Shown here: positions 14,890 to 23,267 of the stretch, one piece after another
Numbering within the stretch: position 1 is the first letter of the stretch
Layout of the letters: every line of letters begins with the position of its first letter
Source of the DNA: FEN-1139 sp964396375
GTDB taxonomy: Bacteria > Myxococcota_A > Polyangia > Polyangiales > Polyangiaceae
NCBI GenBank assembly: GCA_964396375.1
Contig: CAYNEY010000029.1
Location: 1-64,000 of the forward strand
Length of the DNA stretch: 64,000 nucleotides
Reading direction: 5' to 3'
The notes under the pieces: generated by a model
What the model was told of the DNA's origin: nothing
The model's database searches: none
The model's input: only the letters and a program-made list of their open reading frames with translations
Position numbers and translations under genes: made by a program

Positions 14890-16829
14890 TCGATCTCTCC
14901 GCCGTGCCGAATCCCTTCTCCGACAACGTGGTGCGTGACGCGTGGCAAGAGCCGATCGACGTTCCCACGATTCATGATGAGGTGTTTCGGGCCTGCCTGC
15001 GCGGTATCGATTCGGCGGGTCGTGGCGTGCCGGACTCGCTGCTGGTCTATGGATCGGCGGGGGCCGGCAAGACTCATCTGCTGACGCGTCTCCAGCGCCA
15101 TCTCGCCCTGACCGCCCGCCTGGCCCCCGACTCGGTTCTGCGCTGCGTGTTCGTGTTCGTCCGACTGCAAACCAGCCCGCTTCTGCTCTGGCAGCATGTG
15201 CGCCGCAGGCTGTGCACGGATCTGATGCGCAGGGATCAGGGGCTCACACAACTGCAGCGCCTGGTGGCCCATCAAATTGCGGCCCGGCGGGGGGAGTCTC
15301 CGCGTGCGGCGGTGCTCCGGATGCGGGTGCTCAGCCATGCCGACTCCGAGGAGCTCATCGCGCAGTTTCGTGAGGCTTCCGCCGATCTGAGTCTGCCCTG
15401 GGAACTCAGCCTGGTGCTAGAGCACCTGATCACCAATCGGCAAGTTTGCCATGCCTCGCGCTGGTTGTCTGGCGAGTACCTGTCCGAAGAGGAACTGTCC
15501 CTGCTCGGGCTTGGACCTGACCTGAGCGAAGATCGCGAGCAGGTTGCCGCGGAGTTGGTGTTGGCCCTCTGCAGGCTGGCGGGGGAGTCCTTGCCGCTCG
15601 TGTTTTGCTTCGATCAGGTCGAGGCGCTGCAGCGCAATCCCAACGATGCCGAGGCCCTGTTCCGGTTCGGTCAGGTGGGTGCGGCCCTCCACGACTCTGA
15701 TCCGAACGTTTTTCTCATCACCTGCCTCCAGAGCGCTTGCCTCGAATTTTTCAAGAATTCGGTGCGGCAGGCTGACCAAGATCGGATCGCGAAACGCCAC
15801 GCGGTGTTGTCGCCCCTCGCGCCGGAGCAGATGGTGGCGCTGGTCGCGGCACGCCTCGAACGGGTCTTGGAGTTGCAGGAAGCCCGCGCCGCACACCCTG
15901 AACGGCCCGTGTACCCGCTCTCGGACCAGCTTCTGGCCAGCCTCGCTTCCTCACCGCGCAACTGCGTGGCGAGGCGGGTGCTCGCGGAGTGTGCACGCAG
16001 CTTCGATGAGCTCCGGACCGGTGTCGCGCGACCGCGCACCGCGCCCGAGGCATACCTCTCGGAGCGCGCGGAGCAACGCAGGCTCGAGCGGCAGAACCAG
16101 CTTGGTCCGGCGGATTGCTCGCGGATCCTGTTGCGGTCGGCCCAGGTGCTTCGAGCCGTCGCGGACATCGAGGTCTCGGATCAAGACGAGGAGGGTGCGG
16201 ATCTCGTGCTGCTCGGTCCAAGGCCGGCGGCGGTGTCGGTGCGCAATGAAGCGGATGGGCGAAGCCTCGGGCCACGGGTCCGCGCGTTGCTCGCGAAAAC
16301 GCCGCGCAAAGACCAGAAACGCGTGGTCGTGGTGCGTGATCCCCGGCTCACGATCGCCAAAACGGCGGTGCGGACTCGTGAGATGCTGAGCGAACTCGAG
16401 GCGCGCGGCGCGGTGGTGGTGCATCCCTCGGCTGAGGCCCTGGCCGCGCTCGACGCCCTGAATCTGCTGCTGGCCGAGGCCAAGTCGGGTGATTTGGCCG
16501 TCGAGGGTGAGTCGCTGTCGGAAGAGAGCGTGGTCGCGTGGCTGAAGGGCCTCGGTCGGGACTCCGTGGCGGAGCCGGTGCGGGAGCTGGTCGAGGCGCT
16601 CACCGAACAAGAGCCAAGCCCCTCGAGTCTCGGTGACACTGAAGATCTGGCACGGCTCCTTTCGACCGAGCACGTGATACCGCTCAGGGACGTGGCCACG
16701 GCCCTGGAGCGTTCGGAGCCAGCGATACTCAGCCTGGTGCGGGCAGAACCTCACCGCTATCTGCTCCTCGAGGGGGCGGAGCCCTGTCTCGTGGATCTCT
16801 CGGGCCTCAGCCCAGAATGGGAGGCGTGA
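14886..16829 (+). CDS. Operon gene 2: large ORC/STAND-like P-loop ATPase
   Basis: This 647-aa protein opens NPFSDNVVRDAWQEPIDV, then Walker A GSAGAGKTH (residues 56-64) and a Walker B-like strand PLVFCFDQVEAL (about 236-247). Downstream FLITCLQSACLEFF could be sensor 1. The arrangement resembles AAA/ORC-Cdc6-like and BREX-type ATPases. The C-terminal 250 residues hold an alpha/beta segment, VVVVRDPRLTIAKTAVRTRE then GAVVVHPSAEALAALD, followed by a small helical domain. It probably remodels or loads proteins or DNA for the nuclease-translocase encoded next. I do not recognise a named family. Confidence 0.7.
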   Translation: MIDLSAVPNPFSDNVVRDAWQEPIDVPTIHDEVFRACLRGIDSAGRGVPDSLLVYGSAGAGKTHLLTRLQRHLALTARLAPDSVLRCVFVFVRLQTSPLLLWQHVRRRLCTDLMRRDQGLTQLQRLVAHQIAARRGESPRAAVLRMRVLSHADSEELIAQFREASADLSLPWELSLVLEHLITNRQVCHASRWLSGEYLSEEELSLLGLGPDLSEDREQVAAELVLALCRLAGESLPLVFCFDQVEALQRNPNDAEALFRFGQVGAALHDSDPNVFLITCLQSACLEFFKNSVRQADQDRIAKRHAVLSPLAPEQMVALVAARLERVLELQEARAAHPERPVYPLSDQLLASLASSPRNCVARRVLAECARSFDELRTGVARPRTAPEAYLSERAEQRRLERQNQLGPADCSRILLRSAQVLRAVADIEVSDQDEEGADLVLLGPRPAAVSVRNEADGRSLGPRVRALLAKTPRKDQKRVVVVRDPRLTIAKTAVRTREMLSELEARGAVVVHPSAEALAALDALNLLLAEAKSGDLAVEGESLSEESVVAWLKGLGRDSVAEPVRELVEALTEQEPSPSSLGDTEDLARLLSTEHVIPLRDVATALERSEPAILSLVRAEPHRYLLLEGAEPCLVDLSGLSPEWEA

Positions 16830-16830
16830 G

Positions 16831-18705
16831 ATGACGGTGGAACTCTCGGTCCACGAGGTGCGACGCGCGCTTCTCTCCCACGCCGCCGGGTCGACTCCGG
16901 GCGAAGGCTGCGGCGCGAACCTGGTGGGCGGGCGGATCTTTCATGAGGTGTTCGCCGATCTGGTGGGGACCGATCCGCGGCGCAGCGGGCTTCGGTTGAT
17001 CGTCGAGAGCGGTGCTGACGAGGACGCGACCTCCGCTGAGCTGCTCGCTTTCACCTGGCAACGGCTGCTCGGGCCGCGACTCCTCAACCACGCTGCGGTC
17101 TTGCGCGAGTCAGGCGCCGAGGTCGTGGTGCTCTGGTCCGCTGTCAAGGCCCTGTCGCGCTGGCTGGTGCACCTGGTGCGCGAGTTGGTAGCGTGCCGTC
17201 CCGAGGCCACCGGTCAATGGGAGTTGCTCACGGCTTCGATCCGCTCGGAGGTGCCGCTCAGTCGTCTGCTTCGGCGACCAGGATGGACGGAGCCAGTGCT
17301 TCTCACCGGCATCGCCGATGCCATCATCACGCCCGGCCAGGGGGCGAAATTCTGCGCGGTTGAGCTCAAGTTGGGCCGAGGAGCTCCGAGCGCGGATCTG
17401 GCTCAGGCTGCGCTCTATCACCTGATGCTGTCCGAGGAGAAAGAGCTCGAAGCCTCATCCTTGGCGGTCGTGCGCTTCTCTCCTGCCCCCCTCGAGATGC
17501 TGGTGGCCGCCGACAGAATCGCTGATGCGCAGGTGAAGTTGCTGGATCTGATCGGCGAATTGGCGGGCGTGGTCCCACAACCGAAGCCCGAGGTCGTGGT
17601 GTCCGAGTGTGTGCCGCCTCGCGCGGAGGGGCCGCTCGAGCGCTACCGTGACTTGGGGCGAGGCCTCCAGCGCGCCTACGCGGAGCAGGGACTCCGTGTG
17701 AAGCTCCCGACCGAGCCAGAGTGCGGACCACGCTTCTTACGCTACGCGCTCCGCCTCGAACCTGGTACCAAGATCGAGGCGGTGCGCCGGGCCGCGCCGG
17801 AGATCGCTCATCGCCTCGAGCTCTGTGTGGAGCCGCAGCTGGTGCGCGACGGCGGGCGGCTGTATGTCGATGTGGCGCGCCCCGATCCGTGCATGGTCCC
17901 CTTCTCGAGCATCCTCCCGCAGCTTCCGAAGAGCGAGCCCCGGAGCGGGAGCGCGCTCCTACCGATCGGCGTCGATCCGGCGGGCCAGCTCAGATTTGCC
18001 GATCTCGCGAGCGCCGGGCGTTCCCATGTGCTCGTGGCAGGAACCACCGGCAGCGGCAAGACCGAGTGGCTGCGCATGGCAACGGCCGGCTTGATCGCCC
18101 AAAATACGCCGGAGACCCTGCGCCTGGTGACCTTCGATCCGAAGCTCTCCGCCTTTGCGGAGCTGGAACAGAGCCGTTTTCTCCTTTCCAGCGACTCCTT
18201 CTGGATCCCCGGAGGCGAGCACTCGGCCGTCGAACTCTTCCACCGGTTGATCGAGGAAATGGAGCGGCGGTACCAGGCGGCGCGCAGTGTGGGCGTCGAC
18301 AACCTGACAGAGTACGTGAAGAAGACCGAGCGCCCTCTGCCGCGCATCTTGGTACTCTGCGACGAATACTTCGCGCTGATGGCGGTCGGAAAGCAGGAGA
18401 AGCAGGAGCTCGAGCTCGCCGTCGGTCTGCTCGGCGCCAAGGCGAGGGCCTCGGGGATCCACCTCGTGCTTGCCACGCAGCTGCCGAACCGCGCCACGGT
18501 CACGGCGCCGATCGCCACCAATCTCCCGTGCCGCGTGGCCCTCTTGCTCCAGAGCGCGATTGAATCGCGCATGATGCTCGGGCGGAGCGGCGCCGAGCAG
18601 CTCACTGGCTCCGGTGATTTGCTGTACAAGGACTTCGGCGACCCGGTACGACTCCAGGCTCCGTACCTCCCCGAAGCCGAGCGCCGCAGGTTTCTCGGTG
18701 GGTGA
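16831..18705 (+). CDS. Operon gene 3: RecB-like nuclease fused to FtsK-type DNA translocase
   Basis: This 624-aa protein has two parts. The N-terminal half shows the RecB/Cas4 nuclease signature: His38 in GRIFHEVFADLV, Asp163 in LTGIADAII, Glu178-x-Lys180 in CAVELKLG and Gln192-xxx-Tyr196 in AQAALYHL. The C-terminal half is an FtsK/SpoIIIE motor: Walker A GTTGSGKT (about 404-411), Walker B ILVLCDEYFALM (about 506), then ASGIHLVLATQLPNRATVTA and LTGSGDLLY, as in chromosome translocases. There are no transmembrane segments, so it is a cytosolic pump joined to a nuclease. All key residues are present. The start lies one base after the ATPase stop. Confidence 0.85.
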   Translation: MTVELSVHEVRRALLSHAAGSTPGEGCGANLVGGRIFHEVFADLVGTDPRRSGLRLIVESGADEDATSAELLAFTWQRLLGPRLLNHAAVLRESGAEVVVLWSAVKALSRWLVHLVRELVACRPEATGQWELLTASIRSEVPLSRLLRRPGWTEPVLLTGIADAIITPGQGAKFCAVELKLGRGAPSADLAQAALYHLMLSEEKELEASSLAVVRFSPAPLEMLVAADRIADAQVKLLDLIGELAGVVPQPKPEVVVSECVPPRAEGPLERYRDLGRGLQRAYAEQGLRVKLPTEPECGPRFLRYALRLEPGTKIEAVRRAAPEIAHRLELCVEPQLVRDGGRLYVDVARPDPCMVPFSSILPQLPKSEPRSGSALLPIGVDPAGQLRFADLASAGRSHVLVAGTTGSGKTEWLRMATAGLIAQNTPETLRLVTFDPKLSAFAELEQSRFLLSSDSFWIPGGEHSAVELFHRLIEEMERRYQAARSVGVDNLTEYVKKTERPLPRILVLCDEYFALMAVGKQEKQELELAVGLLGAKARASGIHLVLATQLPNRATVTAPIATNLPCRVALLLQSAIESRMMLGRSGAEQLTGSGDLLYKDFGDPVRLQAPYLPEAERRRFLGG

Positions 18706-18779
18706 GCGGCCCATCCGGCTGGCGCTGTGGGCCCCTCAGGCCTGATTCCGGAACCGAGTCGGCACGGTTCTGCCGTGAG

Positions 18780-18983
18780 CTAGCGCGTCATGAGGCCGTA
18801 GACGACGCAGAACACGAAGGGCACGATCAACCAGATCAGCGGGCGGAGCGGGCTCCTCATGCCCTTCGAGCCTGACGCGCCGTAGTCGGCGGGGACCACC
18901 CGGACGCCTTCGAGCGCGCCGCCTTCCGGCGGGATCGAGCGTGAACCTGAGGAAGTGGAACCGGGGGTGGGGCTATCCGCCAT
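18780..18983 (-). CDS. Small single-pass membrane protein
   Basis: This 67-aa protein has a Ser/Gly/Pro-rich N-terminal 45 residues and one C-terminal membrane helix, RPLIWLIVPFVFCVVYGLM, ending TR. That would place most of it on one side of the membrane as a tail-anchored protein. No family is recognised. It converges on the FtsK-nuclease operon, with 74 bases between stops. The coding call rests on composition and the clean hydrophobic segment. Confidence 0.45.
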   Translation of the reverse strand: MADSPTPGSTSSGSRSIPPEGGALEGVRVVPADYGASGSKGMRSPLRPLIWLIVPFVFCVVYGLMTR

Positions 18984-19147
18984 GACCGGCCCCTCATAGC
19001 ACGATCTCGGTTGGGGTAGCCAAAGCGCGCCCGAAAACCCCGACCAGTCAGCCTAAGCTGGGGATTATCTCTGGTTTTTTGGTGAACTTTGCTTCCGATG
19101 GGCCGAGGTGTGGACTAAACAACGGAGGAGACCGAAGGACCATCACC

Positions 19148-19942
19148 ATGAACGCTGCTGCTCGAGATCTCGCTGCCATCCGTGAGAAGGCTCCCCTTGT
19201 TCACAACATCACCAATTACGTGGTGATGAACACCACCGCCAATGCCCTGCTCGCCCTGGGTGCCTCCCCGGTGATGGCGCATGCCGAGGAGGAGGTCGAG
19301 GAGATGGTGGGGATCGCCGGTGCGCTGGTCATCAACATCGGCACTTTGAGCGAACCGTGGATCCGTTCCATGACTAGGGCGGGAAACGCGGCGAAAGCGC
19401 GCGGGATCCCGATGGTGCTCGATCCGGTGGGCGCGGGCGCCACCCGGCTTCGCACCGAGACGGCGGTCGGGCTGCTCCGCGAGTGCACTCCGGCGGTGGT
19501 GCGCGGCAACGCCTCCGAAATCCGTGCGCTGGCCGAGGGCTCGGGTAGCACCAAGGGTGTAGACAGTACCGAGTCTTCGGAGGCTACCTTGGACGCGGCG
19601 CGCGCTCTCTCCCAGAAGTACGGCTGTGTGGTCTCGATGAGCGGCAAGACCGATCTGATCGTGATGGGGGAGCGGCTGGCGCGCGTGCACAACGGGGATC
19701 CGATGATGACCCGCGTGACCGGGCTTGGCTGCACGGCGAGCGCTCTCACCGGTGCGTGTTTGGCTGTCAACCCCGCGATCTTCGAGGCGGCCAGCCATGC
19801 CATGTTGATGATGGGGGTCGCAGGCGAACTCGCCCGCGAACACGCCACGGGGCCCGGGAGCCTTCAGCTGGCGTTCTTGGACGTGCTCTCGACCTTGAGC
19901 TTTGCCGAACTCGAAGCCCGCGGGCGACTCGAGCTCGGGTGA
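19148..19942 (+). CDS. thiM: Hydroxyethylthiazole kinase
   Basis: This 264-aa enzyme phosphorylates 4-methyl-5-(2-hydroxyethyl)thiazole in thiamine salvage. PLVHNITNYVVMNTTANALL is the family opening; PMVLDPVGAGATRLRT, VVRGNASEIRALA and TRVTGLGCTASALTGACLA (with the catalytic Cys) follow. I chose ATG 19148 because homology begins just after it. The 164 bases upstream contain no recognisable TPP riboswitch core. No other thi genes are in the window, which fits salvage use. It converges on a GH12-like gene with 3 bases between stops. Confidence 0.95.
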   Translation: MNAAARDLAAIREKAPLVHNITNYVVMNTTANALLALGASPVMAHAEEEVEEMVGIAGALVINIGTLSEPWIRSMTRAGNAAKARGIPMVLDPVGAGATRLRTETAVGLLRECTPAVVRGNASEIRALAEGSGSTKGVDSTESSEATLDAARALSQKYGCVVSMSGKTDLIVMGERLARVHNGDPMMTRVTGLGCTASALTGACLAVNPAIFEAASHAMLMMGVAGELAREHATGPGSLQLAFLDVLSTLSFAELEARGRLELG

Positions 19943-19945
19943 GGG

Positions 19946-20890
19946 TTACGGGTTGACCGAGGCGCAGAAGTTCTTGACCGAGAGCCCGTTGCCACCACCC
20001 CAGATCTCGAAGCCGGCGAAGATGATCGACAGATACATGCTGTCGGTGATGCCGCGAGCGTTGTCGACCGACTCACGGATGAAGTGGTTGAGATCGAAGG
20101 CGAGGCCGTTGCGCGGGGTGCTGCTCACGTAGGAGATGCAGGCCGGATCGGTGCGGTCCACCCAGATGTCCCAGGTGCCTTCCACACCGTCGACCACGGC
20201 TCGGCTGGCCACCCGCGAACCCCGGGGCTGACGGTTGGTGGGATCGAACATCCACACCATCAGGTAGGCACCACCCGGCCCCGGTGTGTAGTCGGAGACG
20301 CCGAGCGCGGTGCTCTGGGCGGTGAGCCACACGTCGTAGGCGGCGTTGTGGTGGGCCATGTTCTGATCGGCGGCGTTGGTGGAGAACACGGTCGGCACCG
20401 AGGTGATCGCGCTCACCGCGACCGGGAGCTTGCTGCCGGTCGTGGCGTGGCCGGTGTAGCTGCCGATGAAGAGTGAGGGATAGCCGAGGGGGTTACCGTC
20501 CGTCACGGAGACTGCAGCGCCTGCGGTGTCGGTTACGGTGAAGGACAGACCATTGTAATCGATGGTCTGTCCATCGAACTCATACCACCAGTTCGAGTGC
20601 AGGTAGTACGATTTGCCGCCGGCTTGGGTGCTGATGGTGGCACCCCCGTACTGTTGGGTCAGCTTGCCGGAGGAGATCGACGAGTCCGTGCAATCAGGCG
20701 AGCTGATCGGACCTGGATCGACCGGTGTGATCACGGAGCCTCCCACCCCTTCGTTGCAGGCGAGCTGACAGCTTCCGTCGCTGCACAGTTGGGTGCCGTT
20801 GGGGCAGGGGTTGTCTTGGGACTGACCGCCGTCGTCGCAGGCGACGACCCAGGCAGCGAACACGAACGGGATGGCAGCGAAGAAGCGCAT
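19946..20890 (-). CDS. GH12-like lipoprotein with a substituted catalytic nucleophile
   Basis: This 314-aa protein has the lipoprotein signal FVFAAWVVAC (Cys18) and a short Cys-rich linker, then a GH12 (endoglucanase) fold: YYLHSNWWYEFDG, GYPSLFIGSYTG, HNAAYDVWLTAQ, GAYLMVWMFDP, TWDIWVDR and IFAGFEIWGGGNGLSVKNF. In active GH12 enzymes the nucleophile Glu lies in a T-E-[IL]-M-[IV]-W motif; here that position (about 208) is Tyr. The acid/base Glu in GFEIW (about 293) is kept. It may be a glycan-binding pseudoenzyme. ATG 20890 follows GGAGG. Confidence 0.75.
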   Translation of the reverse strand: MRFFAAIPFVFAAWVVACDDGGQSQDNPCPNGTQLCSDGSCQLACNEGVGGSVITPVDPGPISSPDCTDSSISSGKLTQQYGGATISTQAGGKSYYLHSNWWYEFDGQTIDYNGLSFTVTDTAGAAVSVTDGNPLGYPSLFIGSYTGHATTGSKLPVAVSAITSVPTVFSTNAADQNMAHHNAAYDVWLTAQSTALGVSDYTPGPGGAYLMVWMFDPTNRQPRGSRVASRAVVDGVEGTWDIWVDRTDPACISYVSSTPRNGLAFDLNHFIRESVDNARGITDSMYLSIIFAGFEIWGGGNGLSVKNFCASVNP

Positions 20891-21099
20891 ACGACCTCCA
20901 AGCAATGATGGTTTACGGTAGGTGACGAGGCGACGAGGTGCAAACCTCGGGTGTTTTTTTGATGGGGATGGGGATGGGCTTGACCCTCCCCCGAACCTTC
21001 GGGCAAACATTTGCTGAACGGATCTACGGTCGTCTTGGCCGAAAACTTTCGGGGGCGCCTCCCCACCACCCAATTGAGCGGATTTGCTAAGGTGGTCCG

Positions 21100-22077
21100 A
21101 TGAACCGGGCTCTTTTGCCTCTGCTCCTGTTTGGTCTGGCCGCGAACGTGGGCTGCCGGCGGGTCGACGACCGGAGCAACCCTCGAGAGAGCCCGAGCTC
21201 CGCGGTGCCGGCCGCCGCTGCGCCTAAGGCGCATTCCTCCGCGGCGCCGTACGTCATGCGGCCGCTCTCGGTGGCCGAGCGGCAGCGTGCCTTCTCGGCG
21301 CCGCTCGAGCGATATGTTCCACCGAATGCAGCCCCACGGCAACAGCGGCCGCTCATCGTATTTTTGCACGGCCTCGGTGGTTCGGGACGCGCCGCTTTCG
21401 AGGAGCTGGAGTTGGCCGCTTTCGGCGAGCGGCACCAGAGCTTCGTCATCGCGCCGACCGGCGCTCGGGACAGGTTTGGGCGAGCGTTCTACAACGCCCA
21501 TCCGGCATGCTGCGATTTCGAGGGGCAAGGCATCGACCACACCGCGGCCATCGCCGAGCTGCTCCAGGAAGAAATCTCGAAGTACCCGATCGACGCGTCG
21601 CACGTGTATGTGATGGGCTTCTCGAACGGTGGCTTCATGGCGCACCGTCTTGGCTGTGTCCTCGGCCAACGCCTGGCTGGGATCGTGAGCGTGGCTGGGG
21701 CTGGTCCCGCCGCCGAACTCTCCTGTGTCACACCACCGCAGCTCGAGGTGCTCGAGATCCACGGTGACGCCGATCATACTGTCAGCTATGCGGGGGGTAC
21801 GCTCTTCGATCGTGTGGGGGTGACCTATGACAGTGCCGAGCGTACCTTGCTCGATTGGGGAAGGCGCCTCGGTTGCGAAGCGCCGCCGCGCAGTCTCCCG
21901 CCTTTCGATTTGCTTCGGGAGCTCTCTCGGGAGGAGACCACGATTCAGGTGATGGACACCTGTGCCCGAGGTCGCGCCACGCTGTGGACGGTGCGCGGCG
22001 GCGGGCACGGGATAGGCGGCGTGCGGCAGCTGTACGAGCGTGCCTTTTTGCACGTGAGCCGCGCGCTGCGAAACTAG
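21100..22077 (+). CDS. Lipoprotein alpha/beta-hydrolase (PHB depolymerase/esterase type)
   Basis: This 325-aa protein has a lipobox signal, LLFGLAANVGC, and a Ser/Ala-rich linker. The hydrolase core has the oxyanion strand LIVFLHGLGGSG, nucleophile elbow GFSNGG, acid strand EIHGDADHTV and the His in GGGHGIGG, so the catalytic triad is complete. The ACCDFEGQGIDH segment resembles LpqC and polyhydroxybutyrate-depolymerase-like esterases. It is expected in the periplasm or outer membrane; the substrate is unknown (polyester, aryl ester or feruloyl-type). Confidence 0.8.
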   Translation: MNRALLPLLLFGLAANVGCRRVDDRSNPRESPSSAVPAAAAPKAHSSAAPYVMRPLSVAERQRAFSAPLERYVPPNAAPRQQRPLIVFLHGLGGSGRAAFEELELAAFGERHQSFVIAPTGARDRFGRAFYNAHPACCDFEGQGIDHTAAIAELLQEEISKYPIDASHVYVMGFSNGGFMAHRLGCVLGQRLAGIVSVAGAGPAAELSCVTPPQLEVLEIHGDADHTVSYAGGTLFDRVGVTYDSAERTLLDWGRRLGCEAPPRSLPPFDLLRELSREETTIQVMDTCARGRATLWTVRGGGHGIGGVRQLYERAFLHVSRALRN

Positions 22078-22080
22078 CGG

Positions 22081-23199
22081 CTACTCTCCGAGGTGCTCGC
22101 GGATGATCCGCACCATGCGACGGAGCGGTTCGGCGGCGCCCCAGAGCAGTTGGTCGCCGACCGTGAAGGCAGCCAAATACTCCGGGCCGAGCTTCATCTT
22201 GCGCAGCCTGCCGATGGGCACCTCGAGCTTGCCGGAAACGGCCGTCGGCGTAAGTTCGGTGATGGTCGACGCCCGGTCGTTCGGGATGAGCCGCACCCAG
22301 GGGTTCCCTTCGCGGATCATGCCCTCGAGTTCGGGGAGGGGGACATCTCGCTTGAGCTTGATGGTGAGCCCTTGGGAGTGGCAGCGCATCGCCCCCACCC
22401 GAACACACAGGCCATCCACCGGAATGGGGGCAGCCGTACCGAGGATCTTGTTGGTCTCGGCGATACCTTTCCATTCCTCACGGGTCTGCCCGTCCTCGAC
22501 AGGTTTGTCGATCCACGGGATCAAGCTGCCGGCCAGCGGCACGCCGAAGGCCTGCGTGGGAAAGCTGGAGGAGCGGAGGGCCTCGGTGACCACGCGCTCG
22601 AGTTCGAGCGCGCTCTTGCCCGCATCGTCGAGGATCGGTTGGGAGAGCTGGCCCAGGGTCAACATCTGGCGTGCCAGCTCCTGCATGTTGGCGGCTCCGG
22701 CGCCGGAGGCAGCCTGGTAGGTCATACTGCTCAGCCACTCCACCAGATTTTGGTGAAACAGTCCGCCCAGGGCCATCAGCATCAGGCTCACCGTGCAGTT
22801 GGGACCCACATAGGTGCGCACCCCCGATTGGAGTCCGTTTTTGATCACCGCCAGGTTCACCGGATCGAGGATCAGCACCGCGTCGTCGCTCATGCGCAGC
22901 GTGGAGGCCGCATCGATGAAGTAACCGGTGTAGCCGCGGCGGCGGAGCTCCGGGTAGATCGCTTGCGTGTAATCACCGCCCTGACACGACAGGATCACGT
23001 CGAATTTCTCGAGGGCCTCGACGCTCTTGGCGTCGCCGAGAGGGCGCGCACCCTGCCCGATGTCTGGACCGGTGCCGCCGACATTGGACGTCGAGAAGAA
23101 GGTCACATCGACGCCGTCGAAATCCTTCTCTGCGCGCATCCGATCCAAAAGGACCGAACCTACCATGCCTCTCCAGCCGACGAACGCGATCTTCAACAT
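22081..23199 (-). CDS. asd: Aspartate-semialdehyde dehydrogenase
   Basis: This 372-aa enzyme reduces beta-aspartyl phosphate to aspartate semialdehyde, the branch to lysine/diaminopimelate, threonine and methionine. The NADP site FVGWRGMVGSVL opens the protein, and the nucleophile Cys135 lies in GPNCTVSLML, the same position as in E. coli. Later come MTYQAASGAGAANMQEL and VRVGAMRCHSQGLTIKL. Length and motifs match the enterobacterial-type Asd. It converges with the esterase gene, with 3 bases between stops. Confidence 0.96.
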   Translation of the reverse strand: MLKIAFVGWRGMVGSVLLDRMRAEKDFDGVDVTFFSTSNVGGTGPDIGQGARPLGDAKSVEALEKFDVILSCQGGDYTQAIYPELRRRGYTGYFIDAASTLRMSDDAVLILDPVNLAVIKNGLQSGVRTYVGPNCTVSLMLMALGGLFHQNLVEWLSSMTYQAASGAGAANMQELARQMLTLGQLSQPILDDAGKSALELERVVTEALRSSSFPTQAFGVPLAGSLIPWIDKPVEDGQTREEWKGIAETNKILGTAAPIPVDGLCVRVGAMRCHSQGLTIKLKRDVPLPELEGMIREGNPWVRLIPNDRASTITELTPTAVSGKLEVPIGRLRKMKLGPEYLAAFTVGDQLLWGAAEPLRRMVRIIREHLGE

Positions 23200-23267
23200 G
23201 ATGATGCGGCGCAGTCTTCAATGAAACCGAACCGAGGGCAAGGGCTCTTGGCCCTGCGCGGTCCAGC

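Noticed and set aside
18984..19147. TPP riboswitch upstream of thiM
   Set aside because: I looked for the CUGAGA and ACCUGAUC-type conserved elements and did not find them; there is only GC-rich sequence and a ribosome-site-like GGAGGAG.
20544..20571. Perfect 10-base inverted repeat GACAGACCAT/ATGGTCTGTC
   Set aside because: It lies inside the GH12-like coding sequence with no regulatory context; probably a chance of codon use.
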